A stretch of DNA of 64,000 nucleotides, taken from NCBI GenBank assembly GCA_963817375.1, contig CAWFOB010000003.1, positions 1-64,000 of the forward strand, read 5' to 3'. The position numbers and the translations under genes are program-made. Positions 32,450 to 40,301 of the stretch are shown in pieces. The stretch's first letter is position 1. Each line of letters opens with the position of its first letter. The notes below the pieces were generated by a model, which ran no database searches, was not told where the DNA came from, and worked only from the letters and a program-made list of their open reading frames with translations. Source of the stretch: JACVRM01 sp963817375 (GTDB lineage Bacteria > Actinomycetota > Thermoleophilia > Gaiellales > Gaiellaceae).

Positions 32450-32459
32450 AGGGTAGCGT
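32450..32459. promoter_or_regulatory. Overlapping divergent -10 elements (ANNNTANNNT)
   Basis: AGGGTAGCGT contains TACCCT (minus strand, 6 nt before the greA ATG) and TAGCGT (plus strand, 7 nt before GTG 32467), sharing TA. The gap between the two start codons is 23 bp. Confidence 0.6.
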
Positions 32460-32466
32460 GGCGCCC

Positions 32467-32658
32467 GTGCGCAAGCCGACCCACGACGGGGCGAAGAAGC
32501 GGGCCGAGCGCGAGCGCCAAACCGGCCTCGACCCGGAAGACGAGGCGGCGAAGTGGCTGGAGGAGCATGACCCCAAGCCGCCGCCGCCCGAGTCGAAATC
32601 GCGCTTCAAGTCGAAAGAGCTTCATCGCTGGCGCCAGCGTGGGCAACAGAAGTCTTAG
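32467..32658 (+). CDS. Small basic hypothetical protein
   Basis: A 63-residue, highly charged protein: RKPTHDGAKKRAERERQTG, DPEDEAAKWLEEHDPKPPPP, then SRFKSKELHRWRQRGQQKS. It is probably disordered or helical and could bind nucleic acid. I do not recognise a family. Support comes from the TAGCGT hexamer 7 nt before GTG 32467 and from divergence from greA through a shared promoter. Its stop lies in the first TCTTAG repeat before the ABC transporter. Confidence 0.5.
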   Translation: MRKPTHDGAKKRAERERQTGLDPEDEAAKWLEEHDPKPPPPESKSRFKSKELHRWRQRGQQKS

Positions 32659-32680
32659 AGCACTCTTAGCGCGGTCTTAG
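32653..32680 (+). promoter_or_regulatory. Triple TCTTAG direct repeat, OmpR-family-type operator
   Basis: TCTTAG occurs at 32653, 32664 and 32675, each followed by 5 nt, giving an exact 11-bp period. The array ends 11 bp before a possible -10 (TTGCTT, 32692-32697), itself 6 nt before the permease GTG. Hexamer-N5-hexamer repeats abutting the -35 region are the usual operators of OmpR/PhoB-type response regulators. Confidence 0.55.
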
Positions 32681-32703
32681 CCGGCCGTGTTTTGCTTTGA
32701 CCG

Positions 32704-34383
32704 GTGTTCTACCTTCGCTATCTGCGCAGCGAGCTGGTCCGTCGGCGCGCGCGCACCGTCCTGACGCTCGCAGGGTTTGCCGTGGGCGTCGCGCTCGTCG
32801 TCGCGATCACCGGCCTCTCGCGCGGCCTCGACCACGCGCAGAAGACGGCGCTGAACCCGCTCTCCAGCATCGGCACCGACCTCACTGTCACCCTCTCGGC
32901 CCAGCAGGATCAGGGCTTCGGCGGCGGCGGCGTCGGCCCGGGCGGGGGAGGCGGCGGACGGGAGCTGGTGCAGGCGAACCAGTCGGCGGTCACCGACCTC
33001 TCCAAGCTCGGCAAGCCGGGCACCCACTTCGTCCACGACTTCTTCCTGCCGGGCACCCAGCTGACGTTTCCGCAGGGGCAGGCGACCCAGATCGCCTCGC
33101 TGGCCGGCGTGCAGTCGGTCACGACCGGGCTCGTGCTGTCGGCGGTGCATCAAGAGGGGGTCGTCCCGAAGATCGTTGCGAAGATCAAGGCCGGCGGGCA
33201 GCAGATCAATATCCGGCGGCAGATCAAGCCGCCCACCCCGGCGCAGTTCCAGGCGATGCAGAAGTGCTTCCAGAAGGCCGGCATCGGCCAGTCGAACAAC
33301 GCGCCGCCGAGCGGCGGCGGCTTCCGCCGGGGCGGCGGCGGCGGCGGCATCTTCAACTCGGCCGCCGCCCGCAAGTGCCTCCCGGCGCGGTTCCGCCAGT
33401 TCCAAGCGCGGATCACGACTCCGGAGCAGACGCTGCGCCAGGTCGTCGACCCGCCGCAGACGAACATCACGAGCGCCACGTACACGATCGGCGGCATCGA
33501 CCCGGCGCAGCGCTCGATCAGCCTCGTCACGCCGGCACAGCTCACGAGCGGCCGCTTCCTGACCCGCAGCGGCGAGGCGCTCGTGGGCACGAGCTACGCG
33601 AAGCGCCAGAGCCTGAAGGTCGGCTCGGTGATCAACCTGAACGGGAGCAAGGTCACGGTCGTCGGGCTCGTGAAGCCGCCGCTCGGCGGCCAGAGCGCCG
33701 ACGTGTACCTGACGAAGACGCAGCTGCAGACGCTCGCCGGCGAGAAGAACCTCGCGAACGTCGTCCTCGTTCGCGCCGACTCCAGCAGCAACGTCGGCAC
33801 CGTCCAGAAGGAAATCGAGCAGGCGCTCGGGCAGAACGCTCAGGTGGCGAGCTCGAAGCAGGTCGCCGACTCGATCAACGGCTCGCTCGTCGACGCCTCC
33901 AACCTCTCGCACGACCTCGGGCTCGTCCTCGCCATCCTCGCCGCCGGAGCCGCCTTCCTGCTCGCGGCGCTCCTGACGCTGTCCTCGATCGGCAAGCGCG
34001 TCCGCGAGCTGGGAACGCTCAAGGCGCTCGGCTGGTCGCAGTGGCTCGTCATCCGCCAGGTGGTGGGGGAGAGCCTTGCGACCGCGGTCGCGGGCGGCTT
34101 CCTGGGCGTCGTGCTGGGCGTGTTAGCCGCGGTTGCCATCGACGCCTTCGGCCCGAGCCTGAGCGCCAGCTCGACGACGGGCGGCGCGCAAGGGGTCTTC
34201 GGGCTCGGGAGCGCGCTGTCGCGCACTGCCACGACCTCCGTTTCGCTCGACGCCCCGCTCACCGCCGGCCTGCTCGCGCTGGGATTCGGGCTGGCCGTCG
34301 CCGGCGGCCTCATCGCCGGGACGGCGGGCGCCTTCCGCGCCGCGCGCCTGCGCCCCGCCGACGCGCTGAGGCAGGTGGAGTAG
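32704..34383 (+). CDS. MacB/FtsX-type ABC transporter permease
   Basis: A 559-residue permease with one N-terminal helix (TLAGFAVGVALVVAITGL), a large extracytoplasmic MacB_PCD-like domain (~residues 40-390, with Gly-rich stretches around 75-90 and 205-220) and three C-terminal helices (LVLAILAAGAAFLLAALLTL, LATAVAGGFLGVVLGVLAAV, LALGFGLAVAGGLIAGTAG). LGTLKALGWSQWLVIRQVV is the FtsX coupling segment. The ATPase gene overlaps its stop by 1 nt. Such pairs export antibiotics, peptides or lipoproteins. The TCTTAG repeats upstream suggest control by a two-component system. Confidence 0.88.
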   Translation: MFYLRYLRSELVRRRARTVLTLAGFAVGVALVVAITGLSRGLDHAQKTALNPLSSIGTDLTVTLSAQQDQGFGGGGVGPGGGGGGRELVQANQSAVTDLSKLGKPGTHFVHDFFLPGTQLTFPQGQATQIASLAGVQSVTTGLVLSAVHQEGVVPKIVAKIKAGGQQINIRRQIKPPTPAQFQAMQKCFQKAGIGQSNNAPPSGGGFRRGGGGGGIFNSAAARKCLPARFRQFQARITTPEQTLRQVVDPPQTNITSATYTIGGIDPAQRSISLVTPAQLTSGRFLTRSGEALVGTSYAKRQSLKVGSVINLNGSKVTVVGLVKPPLGGQSADVYLTKTQLQTLAGEKNLANVVLVRADSSSNVGTVQKEIEQALGQNAQVASSKQVADSINGSLVDASNLSHDLGLVLAILAAGAAFLLAALLTLSSIGKRVRELGTLKALGWSQWLVIRQVVGESLATAVAGGFLGVVLGVLAAVAIDAFGPSLSASSTTGGAQGVFGLGSALSRTATTSVSLDAPLTAGLLALGFGLAVAGGLIAGTAGAFRAARLRPADALRQVE

Positions 34384-35072
34384 TGGGAACGCCGCTGTAC
34401 GAACTTCGCGGCGTCGCGCGCACGTTCCAGCGCGGCGGCACCGTCATCCGCGCGGTCGACGGCATCGACCTGACGATCGACGCCGGCGAGATCGTCGCCG
34501 TCGAGGGGCCGAGCGGCTCGGGGAAGACGACCCTCCTGCAGCTCCTCGGCACGCTCGACCGCCCGAGCGCCGGCCAGGTGTTCTTCGAGGGTCGCGACGT
34601 CAACACGCTCGGTGACCGCGACCTCGCCCAGATCCGCCTGCGTGCCCTGGGCTTCGTCTTCCAGACCTTCAACCTGATCCCGACGCTGACCGCCCTCGAG
34701 AACGTCGAGGCGAAGCTCGCTCCGGCCGGGGTGACCGACGCCGACCTGCGCTCCCGCTCGCTCGCGCTCCTCGCCGAGGTCGGCCTCCGCGACCGCGCCG
34801 ACCATCTGCCCGGGCAGCTCTCGGGCGGTGAGCAGCAGCGCGTCGCCATCGCCCGTGCCCTCGCCACCGAGCCGCGCGTCGTCCTCGCGGACGAGCCGAC
34901 CGGCAACCTCGACTCCGCGACGGGCGCCGAGATCATCGAGCTGCTGACGCGGCTCTCACAGGAGCACGGCCAGACGATCGTGCTCGTCACGCATGACCCG
35001 GATGTCGCCGCCAAGGCGCAACGGGTGCTGCGCATGCAGGACGGCCGGCTGGCCTCGCCCATCGCGGCATGA
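34383..35072 (+). CDS. ABC transporter ATP-binding protein (MacB/LolD type)
   Basis: A 229-residue ATPase with all nucleotide-binding motifs: Walker A GPSGSGKTTLLQLL, Q-loop FVFQTFNLIPTLTALENVE, signature LSGGEQQRVAIARAL, Walker B VVLADEPTGNLD and the H-loop VTHDPDVA. It pairs with the permease, and its GTG overlaps the permease stop (TAGTG). It powers mechanotransmission-type export rather than uptake. Confidence 0.93.
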   Translation: MGTPLYELRGVARTFQRGGTVIRAVDGIDLTIDAGEIVAVEGPSGSGKTTLLQLLGTLDRPSAGQVFFEGRDVNTLGDRDLAQIRLRALGFVFQTFNLIPTLTALENVEAKLAPAGVTDADLRSRSLALLAEVGLRDRADHLPGQLSGGEQQRVAIARALATEPRVVLADEPTGNLDSATGAEIIELLTRLSQEHGQTIVLVTHDPDVAAKAQRVLRMQDGRLASPIAA

Positions 35073-35079
35073 TCCCGGC

Positions 35080-35658
35080 GTGGCGGACGACCTCCCGGTG
35101 GAGGAGCTGCCCTCGCAGGCTGCCTGGGAGGAGTGGCTCTCCGAGCATCACGCGGACGCCCGCGGCGTCTGGCTCAAGTTCGCCAAGAAGAACACCGGCG
35201 TCACCACCGTCAACTACGCGGAGGCGCTCGAGATCGCGCTCTGCTTCGGCTGGATCGACGGCCAGGTCGCCCGCTTCGACGAGACGTACTACCTCCAGCG
35301 CTTCACGCCGCGGACGAAGCGCAGCAAGTGGTCGAAGATCAACCGCGAGCACATCGCGCGCCTGACGAAGGAGCGGCGCATGCGTCCGGCGGGCGTGGCA
35401 GCTGTCGAGGCGGCGCAGGCGGACGGCCGCTGGGATGCTGCCTACGACTCACCGAGCCGGATCACCGTGCCGGACGACCTCCAGCAGGCGCTCGAGGCCA
35501 ATCCGAAGGCGCTCGCGTTCTTCGAGCAGCTCGACAGCCAGAACCGCTACGCCGTCCTCTACCGGACGCAGGACGCGAAGCGGCCGGAGACGCGGGCGCG
35601 CCGGATCGCGAGCTTCGTCGAGATGCTCGCACAGGGCAGGAAGCCGCTCGACAGATAG
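35080..35658 (+). CDS. YdeI/OmpD-associated family protein
   Basis: A 192-residue cytoplasmic protein with the family core AAWEEWLSEHHADARGVWLK, YAEALEIALCFGWIDGQV, QRFTPRTKRSKWSKIN and a C-terminal helical region including TRARRIASFVEML. Members are often annotated as bacteriocin-protection proteins, but mechanism is unknown. GTG at 35080 lies 7 nt after the ATPase stop, so it may share the ABC operon transcript. Confidence 0.82.
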   Translation: MADDLPVEELPSQAAWEEWLSEHHADARGVWLKFAKKNTGVTTVNYAEALEIALCFGWIDGQVARFDETYYLQRFTPRTKRSKWSKINREHIARLTKERRMRPAGVAAVEAAQADGRWDAAYDSPSRITVPDDLQQALEANPKALAFFEQLDSQNRYAVLYRTQDAKRPETRARRIASFVEMLAQGRKPLDR

Positions 35659-35677
35659 TTGCGCGATCAAGTATACT
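35648..35677 (+). promoter_or_regulatory. Promoter of leaderless VOC dioxygenase-like gene
   Basis: TCGACA (35648-35653) and TATACT (35672-35677) are 18 bp apart. The ATG at 35684 begins 6 nt after the -10, about where transcription should start. The AT-rich -10 stands out in this GC-rich sequence. Confidence 0.65.
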
Positions 35678-35683
35678 GACCGC

Positions 35684-36223
35684 ATGAACGCAACGACTGT
35701 CACCCCGGCCGCGCAGGCCGAGCGGCCGATCGACCCCGGCGTCGACATCGGCCACGTGCACCTGAAGACGGCCGACATCCAGCGGATCCGCGACTTCTAC
35801 GTCGGCATCCTCGGCTTCGACGTCGTCTCGCAGATGGGCGACCAGGCCCTCTTCCTGTCGGCCGGCGGCTACCACCACCACCTCGGCTTCAACACCTGGG
35901 AGTCGAAGGGCGGCTCCCCGCCTCCGCCCGGCACGACGGGCCTCTACCACGTCGCCATCCGCTACCCGACGCGCGAAGCGCTCGCCGACGCGCTCGGCCG
36001 GCTGATGCGCGCGAACTGGCCGCTCGACGGCGCCAACGACCACGGCACGCACGAGGCGCTCTATCTCCGTGACCCGGACGGGAACGGCCTGGAGCTGGCC
36101 TGGGATCGCGACGCGTCCGAGTGGCCGCTGGACGCCGAGGGCCACCTCCGGTTCGACCGCGGGGCGGATGTGAACCGGATGCTGCGTGAGCTCGTCGAGC
36201 TCTCCGGCGTGAGGCAGAACTAG
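35684..36223 (+). CDS. VOC family protein, catechol 2,3-dioxygenase-like
   Basis: A 179-residue VOC protein. DIGHVHLKTADIQRIRDFYV supplies the first metal-ligand His, GGYHHHLGFNTWES a second, and LRDPDGNGLELAWDRD the glutamate. This matches the CatE-type extradiol dioxygenase-like subgroup (ring cleavage of catechols) but without confirming substrate. It has its own TATACT promoter and is probably translated from a leaderless mRNA. Confidence 0.85.
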   Translation: MNATTVTPAAQAERPIDPGVDIGHVHLKTADIQRIRDFYVGILGFDVVSQMGDQALFLSAGGYHHHLGFNTWESKGGSPPPPGTTGLYHVAIRYPTREALADALGRLMRANWPLDGANDHGTHEALYLRDPDGNGLELAWDRDASEWPLDAEGHLRFDRGADVNRMLRELVELSGVRQN

Positions 36224-36236
36224 CCGCAAAGCGCGC

Positions 36237-36242
36237 TAAAAT
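36237..36242 (+). promoter_or_regulatory. -10 element of leaderless lipoprotein gene 1
   Basis: TAAAAT followed after 6 nt by GTG 36249. Confidence 0.6.
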
Positions 36243-36248
36243 TCAGGC

Positions 36249-36845
36249 GTGGGGCGCGCTGCGCTCGTCGCTTTCCCTGCCGCCCTCGCTCTGGTCGCCG
36301 CCGCGTGCGGCGGCTCCGGGCAGGCGGGTGGGGACACGACTTCTGCGACAACGACCCCCGCGACGAGCACCGGCGGGATCGACGCGATGCCGGACGCCTC
36401 GACGAACCCTGTTACCTCGACCGCGAGCGTCGCCGAGACGGCGCTCATGAACGGGCTCGCCGTCGGCCGGCACGAGGGCTACGACCGCGTCACCTTCACC
36501 TTCAAGAACACGGTCCCGGGCTACAAGGTCACGTACGTCCAGCCGCCGTTCCACGAGGACGGCTCCGGCAAGACCGTCGCCGTCGACGGGTCAGCATTCG
36601 TCCAGGTACGCATGGAGCCCGCGTCGGGCTTCGACCTCGCTACCGGTGAGGGCGTGCTCGTCTACACGGGCCCGAAGCGGATTTCCGGCGCCGACTCGGG
36701 AACCTCGGTCGTGCAGGATGTCGTCCGCACCGGCGACTTCGAGGCCGTCCTGACGTGGACGATCGGGCTGTCGGACGCCGTCGACTTCCGCGTCGGAACG
36801 CTCGCCTCGCCGCCTCGGCTGGCCGTCGATTTCCGGAACCACTAA
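36249..36845 (+). CDS. AMIN-like domain lipoprotein, copy 1
   Basis: A 198-residue secreted lipoprotein. The signal peptide ends in the lipobox LVAAAC, a Thr/Ser-rich linker follows, and residues ~65-198 form one domain: GRHEGYDRVTFTFKNTVPGY, YVQPPFHEDGSGK, PKRISGADSGTSVV, FEAVLTWTIGLSDAVDFRV, SPPRLAVDF. This pattern matches the AMIN-like domain found in actinobacterial lipoproteins, presumed to bind cell-wall or other surface ligands. A close paralogue follows directly. Confidence 0.82.
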   Translation: MGRAALVAFPAALALVAAACGGSGQAGGDTTSATTTPATSTGGIDAMPDASTNPVTSTASVAETALMNGLAVGRHEGYDRVTFTFKNTVPGYKVTYVQPPFHEDGSGKTVAVDGSAFVQVRMEPASGFDLATGEGVLVYTGPKRISGADSGTSVVQDVVRTGDFEAVLTWTIGLSDAVDFRVGTLASPPRLAVDFRNH

Positions 36846-36851
36846 TACGAT
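36846..36851 (+). promoter_or_regulatory. -10 element of leaderless lipoprotein gene 2
   Basis: TACGAT begins just after the stop of the first lipoprotein gene and lies 6 nt before GTG 36858. Confidence 0.55.
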
Positions 36852-36857
36852 CCCGTC

Positions 36858-37403
36858 GTGCCCCGCCCGGTCGCCGCCGTTCTCGCCGCCTGCCTGGCGC
36901 TCCTCGCCGCCGCCTGCGGCAGCTCGGGCTCGAGCGGCGGGACGCTGTCCGGAGCAGCGACCGATCCGCTGACGTCGACGTCGAACGCCGACTTCTACGC
37001 GCTCATGAAGGGGCTCGCCGTCGGGCGCCACGCCGGCTACGACCGCGTCACATTCACCTTCGACGACTTCGTGCCCGGCTACGTGATCTCGTACGTCGAC
37101 CCGCCGATCTCCGAGGACGGGTCCGGCAAGACCGTGAACGTGGCCGGCTCCGACTACGTGCAGGTGCTGATGCAGCCGGCCTCCGGGTTCGACCTCAACT
37201 CCGGCGAGGGCAAGATCGTCTACAAGGGGCCGAGACGCATCTCGGGCGCCGACGCCGGCACCTCCGTCGTCAAGGACGTCGTCCGCACGGGCGACTTCGA
37301 GTCGGTGCTGACGTGGACGATCGGGCTGGCCGGCAAGGTCGGCTACAAGGTGCAGAAGCTCGAGTCCCCGCCGCGGCTCGTGATCGACTTCGACAGCGGC
37401 TGA
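36858..37403 (+). CDS. AMIN-like domain lipoprotein, copy 2
   Basis: A 181-residue paralogue of the preceding lipoprotein, with lipobox LLAAAC, a shorter linker and the same domain (GRHAGYDRVTFTFDDFVPGY, RISGADAGTSVV, LTWTIGLAGKVGYKV, PPRLVIDFDSG). The two genes clearly arose by tandem duplication; the linkers differ most. Each copy has its own leaderless-type -10 element, so they can be expressed separately. Confidence 0.82.
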   Translation: MPRPVAAVLAACLALLAAACGSSGSSGGTLSGAATDPLTSTSNADFYALMKGLAVGRHAGYDRVTFTFDDFVPGYVISYVDPPISEDGSGKTVNVAGSDYVQVLMQPASGFDLNSGEGKIVYKGPRRISGADAGTSVVKDVVRTGDFESVLTWTIGLAGKVGYKVQKLESPPRLVIDFDSG

Positions 37404-37424
37404 GCTGCCAGGCACCCTGTCGGG

Positions 37425-38270
37425 GTGCCCGAGCGGACGCACGCGGAGCGGATGGCCAGCCGCGACGGCTACTTCCCGCCCGAGAGCCTGATCCGCCGGC
37501 TCGGCAACTCGCCGGTCGTGCCCTTCCTCGGCGGCGGGCCGGCCGTGCTCCTCCAGGTCGCGCATCCGCTCGTCGCGGCCGGGGTCACGCAGCACTCCGA
37601 CTACCGCGACGACCTCTGGCGGCGGCTGCTGCGCACGCTGCGCGCGCTCTACCTGATGGCGTACGGGACGAAGCAGGAGGCGGAGTGGGCGGGGGAGGCC
37701 GTCCAGCGCGTGCACGAGCGCGTCCACGGGACGCTCGCCGCGACGGTAGGCCCGTTCCCGGCCGGGACGCCGTACCGGGCGGACGACCCGGCCCTCATGC
37801 TCTGGGTCCATGCCACGCTCGTCCACTCGTCGCTCTCCACCTTCACCCGCTTCGTGGCCCGGCTCGACGCCGCGGATGAGGAGCGGTACTACCGCGAGAT
37901 GGCGGTCGTCGCGCGCCTCGTCGGCGTGCCGGACGGCGTGCTGCCGGCGACGCTCGGCGAGTTCCGCGCGTACGTGGAGGAGATGCTCGGCGGCCCGGAG
38001 CTCGTCGTGACGCCGCCCGCGCGCGATGTCGCCCGGGTGGTTCTGGACGCGCCGCTGCCCGCGCCGATGCGCCTGCTCGTGCCGGCGCACCGGCTCTCGA
38101 CGGCGTGGCTGCTGGGGCAGCGGCTACGGGCGGGCTACGACCTCCGCTGGAGCCCAGCGCACGACGCGGCGCTCGTGGTCGCCGCGCGCTCCGTGCGGAT
38201 CACCGCCTGGCCGGTGCTGAAGGCGGCGTCGCGCTTCGCGCCGACGGGGCCCGCCCTGGCGCGCGCCTAG
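37425..38270 (+). CDS. Oxygenase MpaB family protein (DUF2236)
   Basis: A 281-residue DUF2236/MpaB-type protein. Characteristic blocks are LLQVAHPLVAAGVTQHSDY, a helix with LMAYGTKQEAEWAGEAVQRV, VHERVHGTLA and LMLWVHATLVHSSL, which hold conserved histidines of the haem-binding site in relatives such as latex-clearing protein and MpaB'. An O2-dependent oxidation is likely but the substrate is unknown. CACCCT 6 nt before the GTG suggests leaderless initiation. Its 3' end overlaps the sensor kinase gene by 4 bp. Confidence 0.82.
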   Translation: MPERTHAERMASRDGYFPPESLIRRLGNSPVVPFLGGGPAVLLQVAHPLVAAGVTQHSDYRDDLWRRLLRTLRALYLMAYGTKQEAEWAGEAVQRVHERVHGTLAATVGPFPAGTPYRADDPALMLWVHATLVHSSLSTFTRFVARLDAADEERYYREMAVVARLVGVPDGVLPATLGEFRAYVEEMLGGPELVVTPPARDVARVVLDAPLPAPMRLLVPAHRLSTAWLLGQRLRAGYDLRWSPAHDAALVVAARSVRITAWPVLKAASRFAPTGPALARA

Positions 38271-40162
38271 GCGGGCTGCCGCGACGGCAGCCAGACGCGG
38301 AAGTTCGCGCCGCCGCCCGGAGCGTCCTCGACCCAGGCGCGCCCACCGTGCAGCGCGGCGAACTGCGCGACGAGCGAGAGGCCGATGCCGGTGCCCGGCG
38401 CCTCGGTTCCGTTCGCGCGCGTGAAGAGCTCGAAGACGGCCTCGCGGCTCTCCGGCGGCACGCCGGGGCCGCTGTCGGTGACGGCGAGCTCGACGCCCTC
38501 GCCGGCCGGTGCGACCCGCACCAGGATCTCGGTGCCGGGCGGTGTGTGCTTGACCGAGTTGGCGAGCAGGTTCTCGACGATGCGCTCCACTTTCGGCGCG
38601 TCGACGTCCGCGACGGCAGGCACCGTCTGGATTTTCAGGTCGTGACCGACATCCGCGTACCGGGCGGCCGTCTGCGCAGCGAGCTCGCCCACGTCGGTCG
38701 GCCGGAACGTGGGCACGTACACGCCGTGGCGCAGGCGGTCGAGGTCGAGCAGGTCGGCGAGCAGCCGCTCGAGGCGCGTCGCCTGCTCGACAAGGTGGTC
38801 GACGATCGTCGCGTACGTCCCGGCCGGCAGCCCGGGGCCGCGCTCCTTCAGCGTGAGGGCGAAGCCGAGGATCGCCGTCAGAGGCGTGCGCAGCTCGTGC
38901 GAGACCGTCGACAGGATCGTGTCGCGCAGCTCGTCGAGCTTGCGGCGCTCGGTGATGTCCTGCGCCGTGCCGACCATGCGCACCGGGCGGCCATCGGCGC
39001 CCTCCACGACCCGGCCTCGCCCGTGCAGCCAGCGGACGGTGCCGTCGTCGCGGGCGACGCGGTGGTCGAACGCGAACGCGCCGCCTTTCTCGTACGCGCG
39101 CGCGACGAGGTCGCGCGTCCGGGCCGCGTCGTCGGGGTGGAGTCGCGCCAGGTAGGCCTCGTAGTCCATCCCACTGCCCGGCTCGACGCCGAACAGCCGG
39201 TACATCTCGTCCGACCACGTGATCCGGTCGTCCGGGATGCTCCACTCCCAGCTGCCGATGTGCGCCACCTGCTGCGCCTCGGCGAGCGAGGCGTTGGCGC
39301 CCGCAAGCCGCTGCTCGGCCGTGTCGCGCTCGGACAGGACGGCGCCCAGGATCATCAGGCTGACGGTGACCGCGGCGAGCAGCCCCGCCAGGATCTCGAC
39401 CGTCTCCGTCGGAGTGTCGTGGCCGAACGGCACGTTCCCACGCACCGCTCCGGCGACGGCGATCACCGCGCAGAGGAAGCTCGCCGTGACCGCGCCCAGC
39501 TGGCGGAAGCGAAGGGCGGCCCAGATCAGCAACGGGAAGAGCAACGTTCGATAGCGCCAGGCGCTGAAGAAGACCGTGGAGGCGACGACCGCGAGCGCCG
39601 CGAGCAGCGTGACCGCCTCGATCTGCCGCCAGCGGGACAGCCCGCGTGGGGGCTTCGTCGCCCAGACGAGGATGAGCGGCGCGACGACGAGATCGCCCAT
39701 GCCGTCGCCCGTCCACCAGAGCACCCACTTCGACCCGTAGTCGTCGATCGAGATGTGGTTTGCGATCAGGAGTGCGGTCACGCCGTTGGTGGCACTGATC
39801 GCCGTGCTGACGATCGCGCCGAGGACGACGAGCGCGAGCACGTCGCGGACGCGGTCGAGCGCGGGCCGGAACGCGGCCCGCCGGAGGAGCAGCGCGCCGG
39901 CGACCGCCTCGAGCGTGTTCCCGGCCGCGACGGCGGCGGCGAGCGGGATCGAGGCGCCGGTCGTCGCGTTCGCGATGAACGCGCCGGCGGCCACCGCGGG
40001 CCACGCGCGGCGCGGCCCGAGCAGCACTGCTGCGGCCAGCGCGATGCCCGTCGGCGCCCACACGGGCGTGACGATGCCCTGCGCGACCGAGAGCTCGAGG
40101 CCGATCTTCGCGGCGCCGACGTAGGCGGCCGCGACCCCGGCGAGGACCAGGACGCCCCGCAC
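38267..40162 (-). CDS. MASE1-PAS hybrid-sensing histidine kinase
   Basis: A 631-residue membrane sensor. Residues 1-~290 form a MASE1 multi-helix sensory domain (GIVTPVWAPTGIALAAAVLL, GNTLEAVAGALLLRR). Residues ~300-410 are a PAS domain (HIGSWEWSIPDDRITWSDEM). The HisKA box is SHELRTPLTAIL with phospho-acceptor H422, and the HATPase shows NLLANSVKHTPPG, DSGPGVP and GTGIGLSLV. No cognate response regulator is adjacent. Start is uncertain because GTG 40162 already lies at the first helix. Confidence 0.87.
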   Translation of the reverse strand: MRGVLVLAGVAAAYVGAAKIGLELSVAQGIVTPVWAPTGIALAAAVLLGPRRAWPAVAAGAFIANATTGASIPLAAAVAAGNTLEAVAGALLLRRAAFRPALDRVRDVLALVVLGAIVSTAISATNGVTALLIANHISIDDYGSKWVLWWTGDGMGDLVVAPLILVWATKPPRGLSRWRQIEAVTLLAALAVVASTVFFSAWRYRTLLFPLLIWAALRFRQLGAVTASFLCAVIAVAGAVRGNVPFGHDTPTETVEILAGLLAAVTVSLMILGAVLSERDTAEQRLAGANASLAEAQQVAHIGSWEWSIPDDRITWSDEMYRLFGVEPGSGMDYEAYLARLHPDDAARTRDLVARAYEKGGAFAFDHRVARDDGTVRWLHGRGRVVEGADGRPVRMVGTAQDITERRKLDELRDTILSTVSHELRTPLTAILGFALTLKERGPGLPAGTYATIVDHLVEQATRLERLLADLLDLDRLRHGVYVPTFRPTDVGELAAQTAARYADVGHDLKIQTVPAVADVDAPKVERIVENLLANSVKHTPPGTEILVRVAPAGEGVELAVTDSGPGVPPESREAVFELFTRANGTEAPGTGIGLSLVAQFAALHGGRAWVEDAPGGGANFRVWLPSRQPA

Positions 40163-40301
40163 GCCGCCCGCCCGCTCGAGCGCCGCGTCGAGGCCGCGAG
40201 CCGGCTGGTCAGCCGGCGCCGGTGTCGACTCGGAGACCGTTCCCGGACGTTAACTCAGCCGGGATGACGATGTGCATGCAAGCCTGACCGGCCGAGGGGC
40301 T

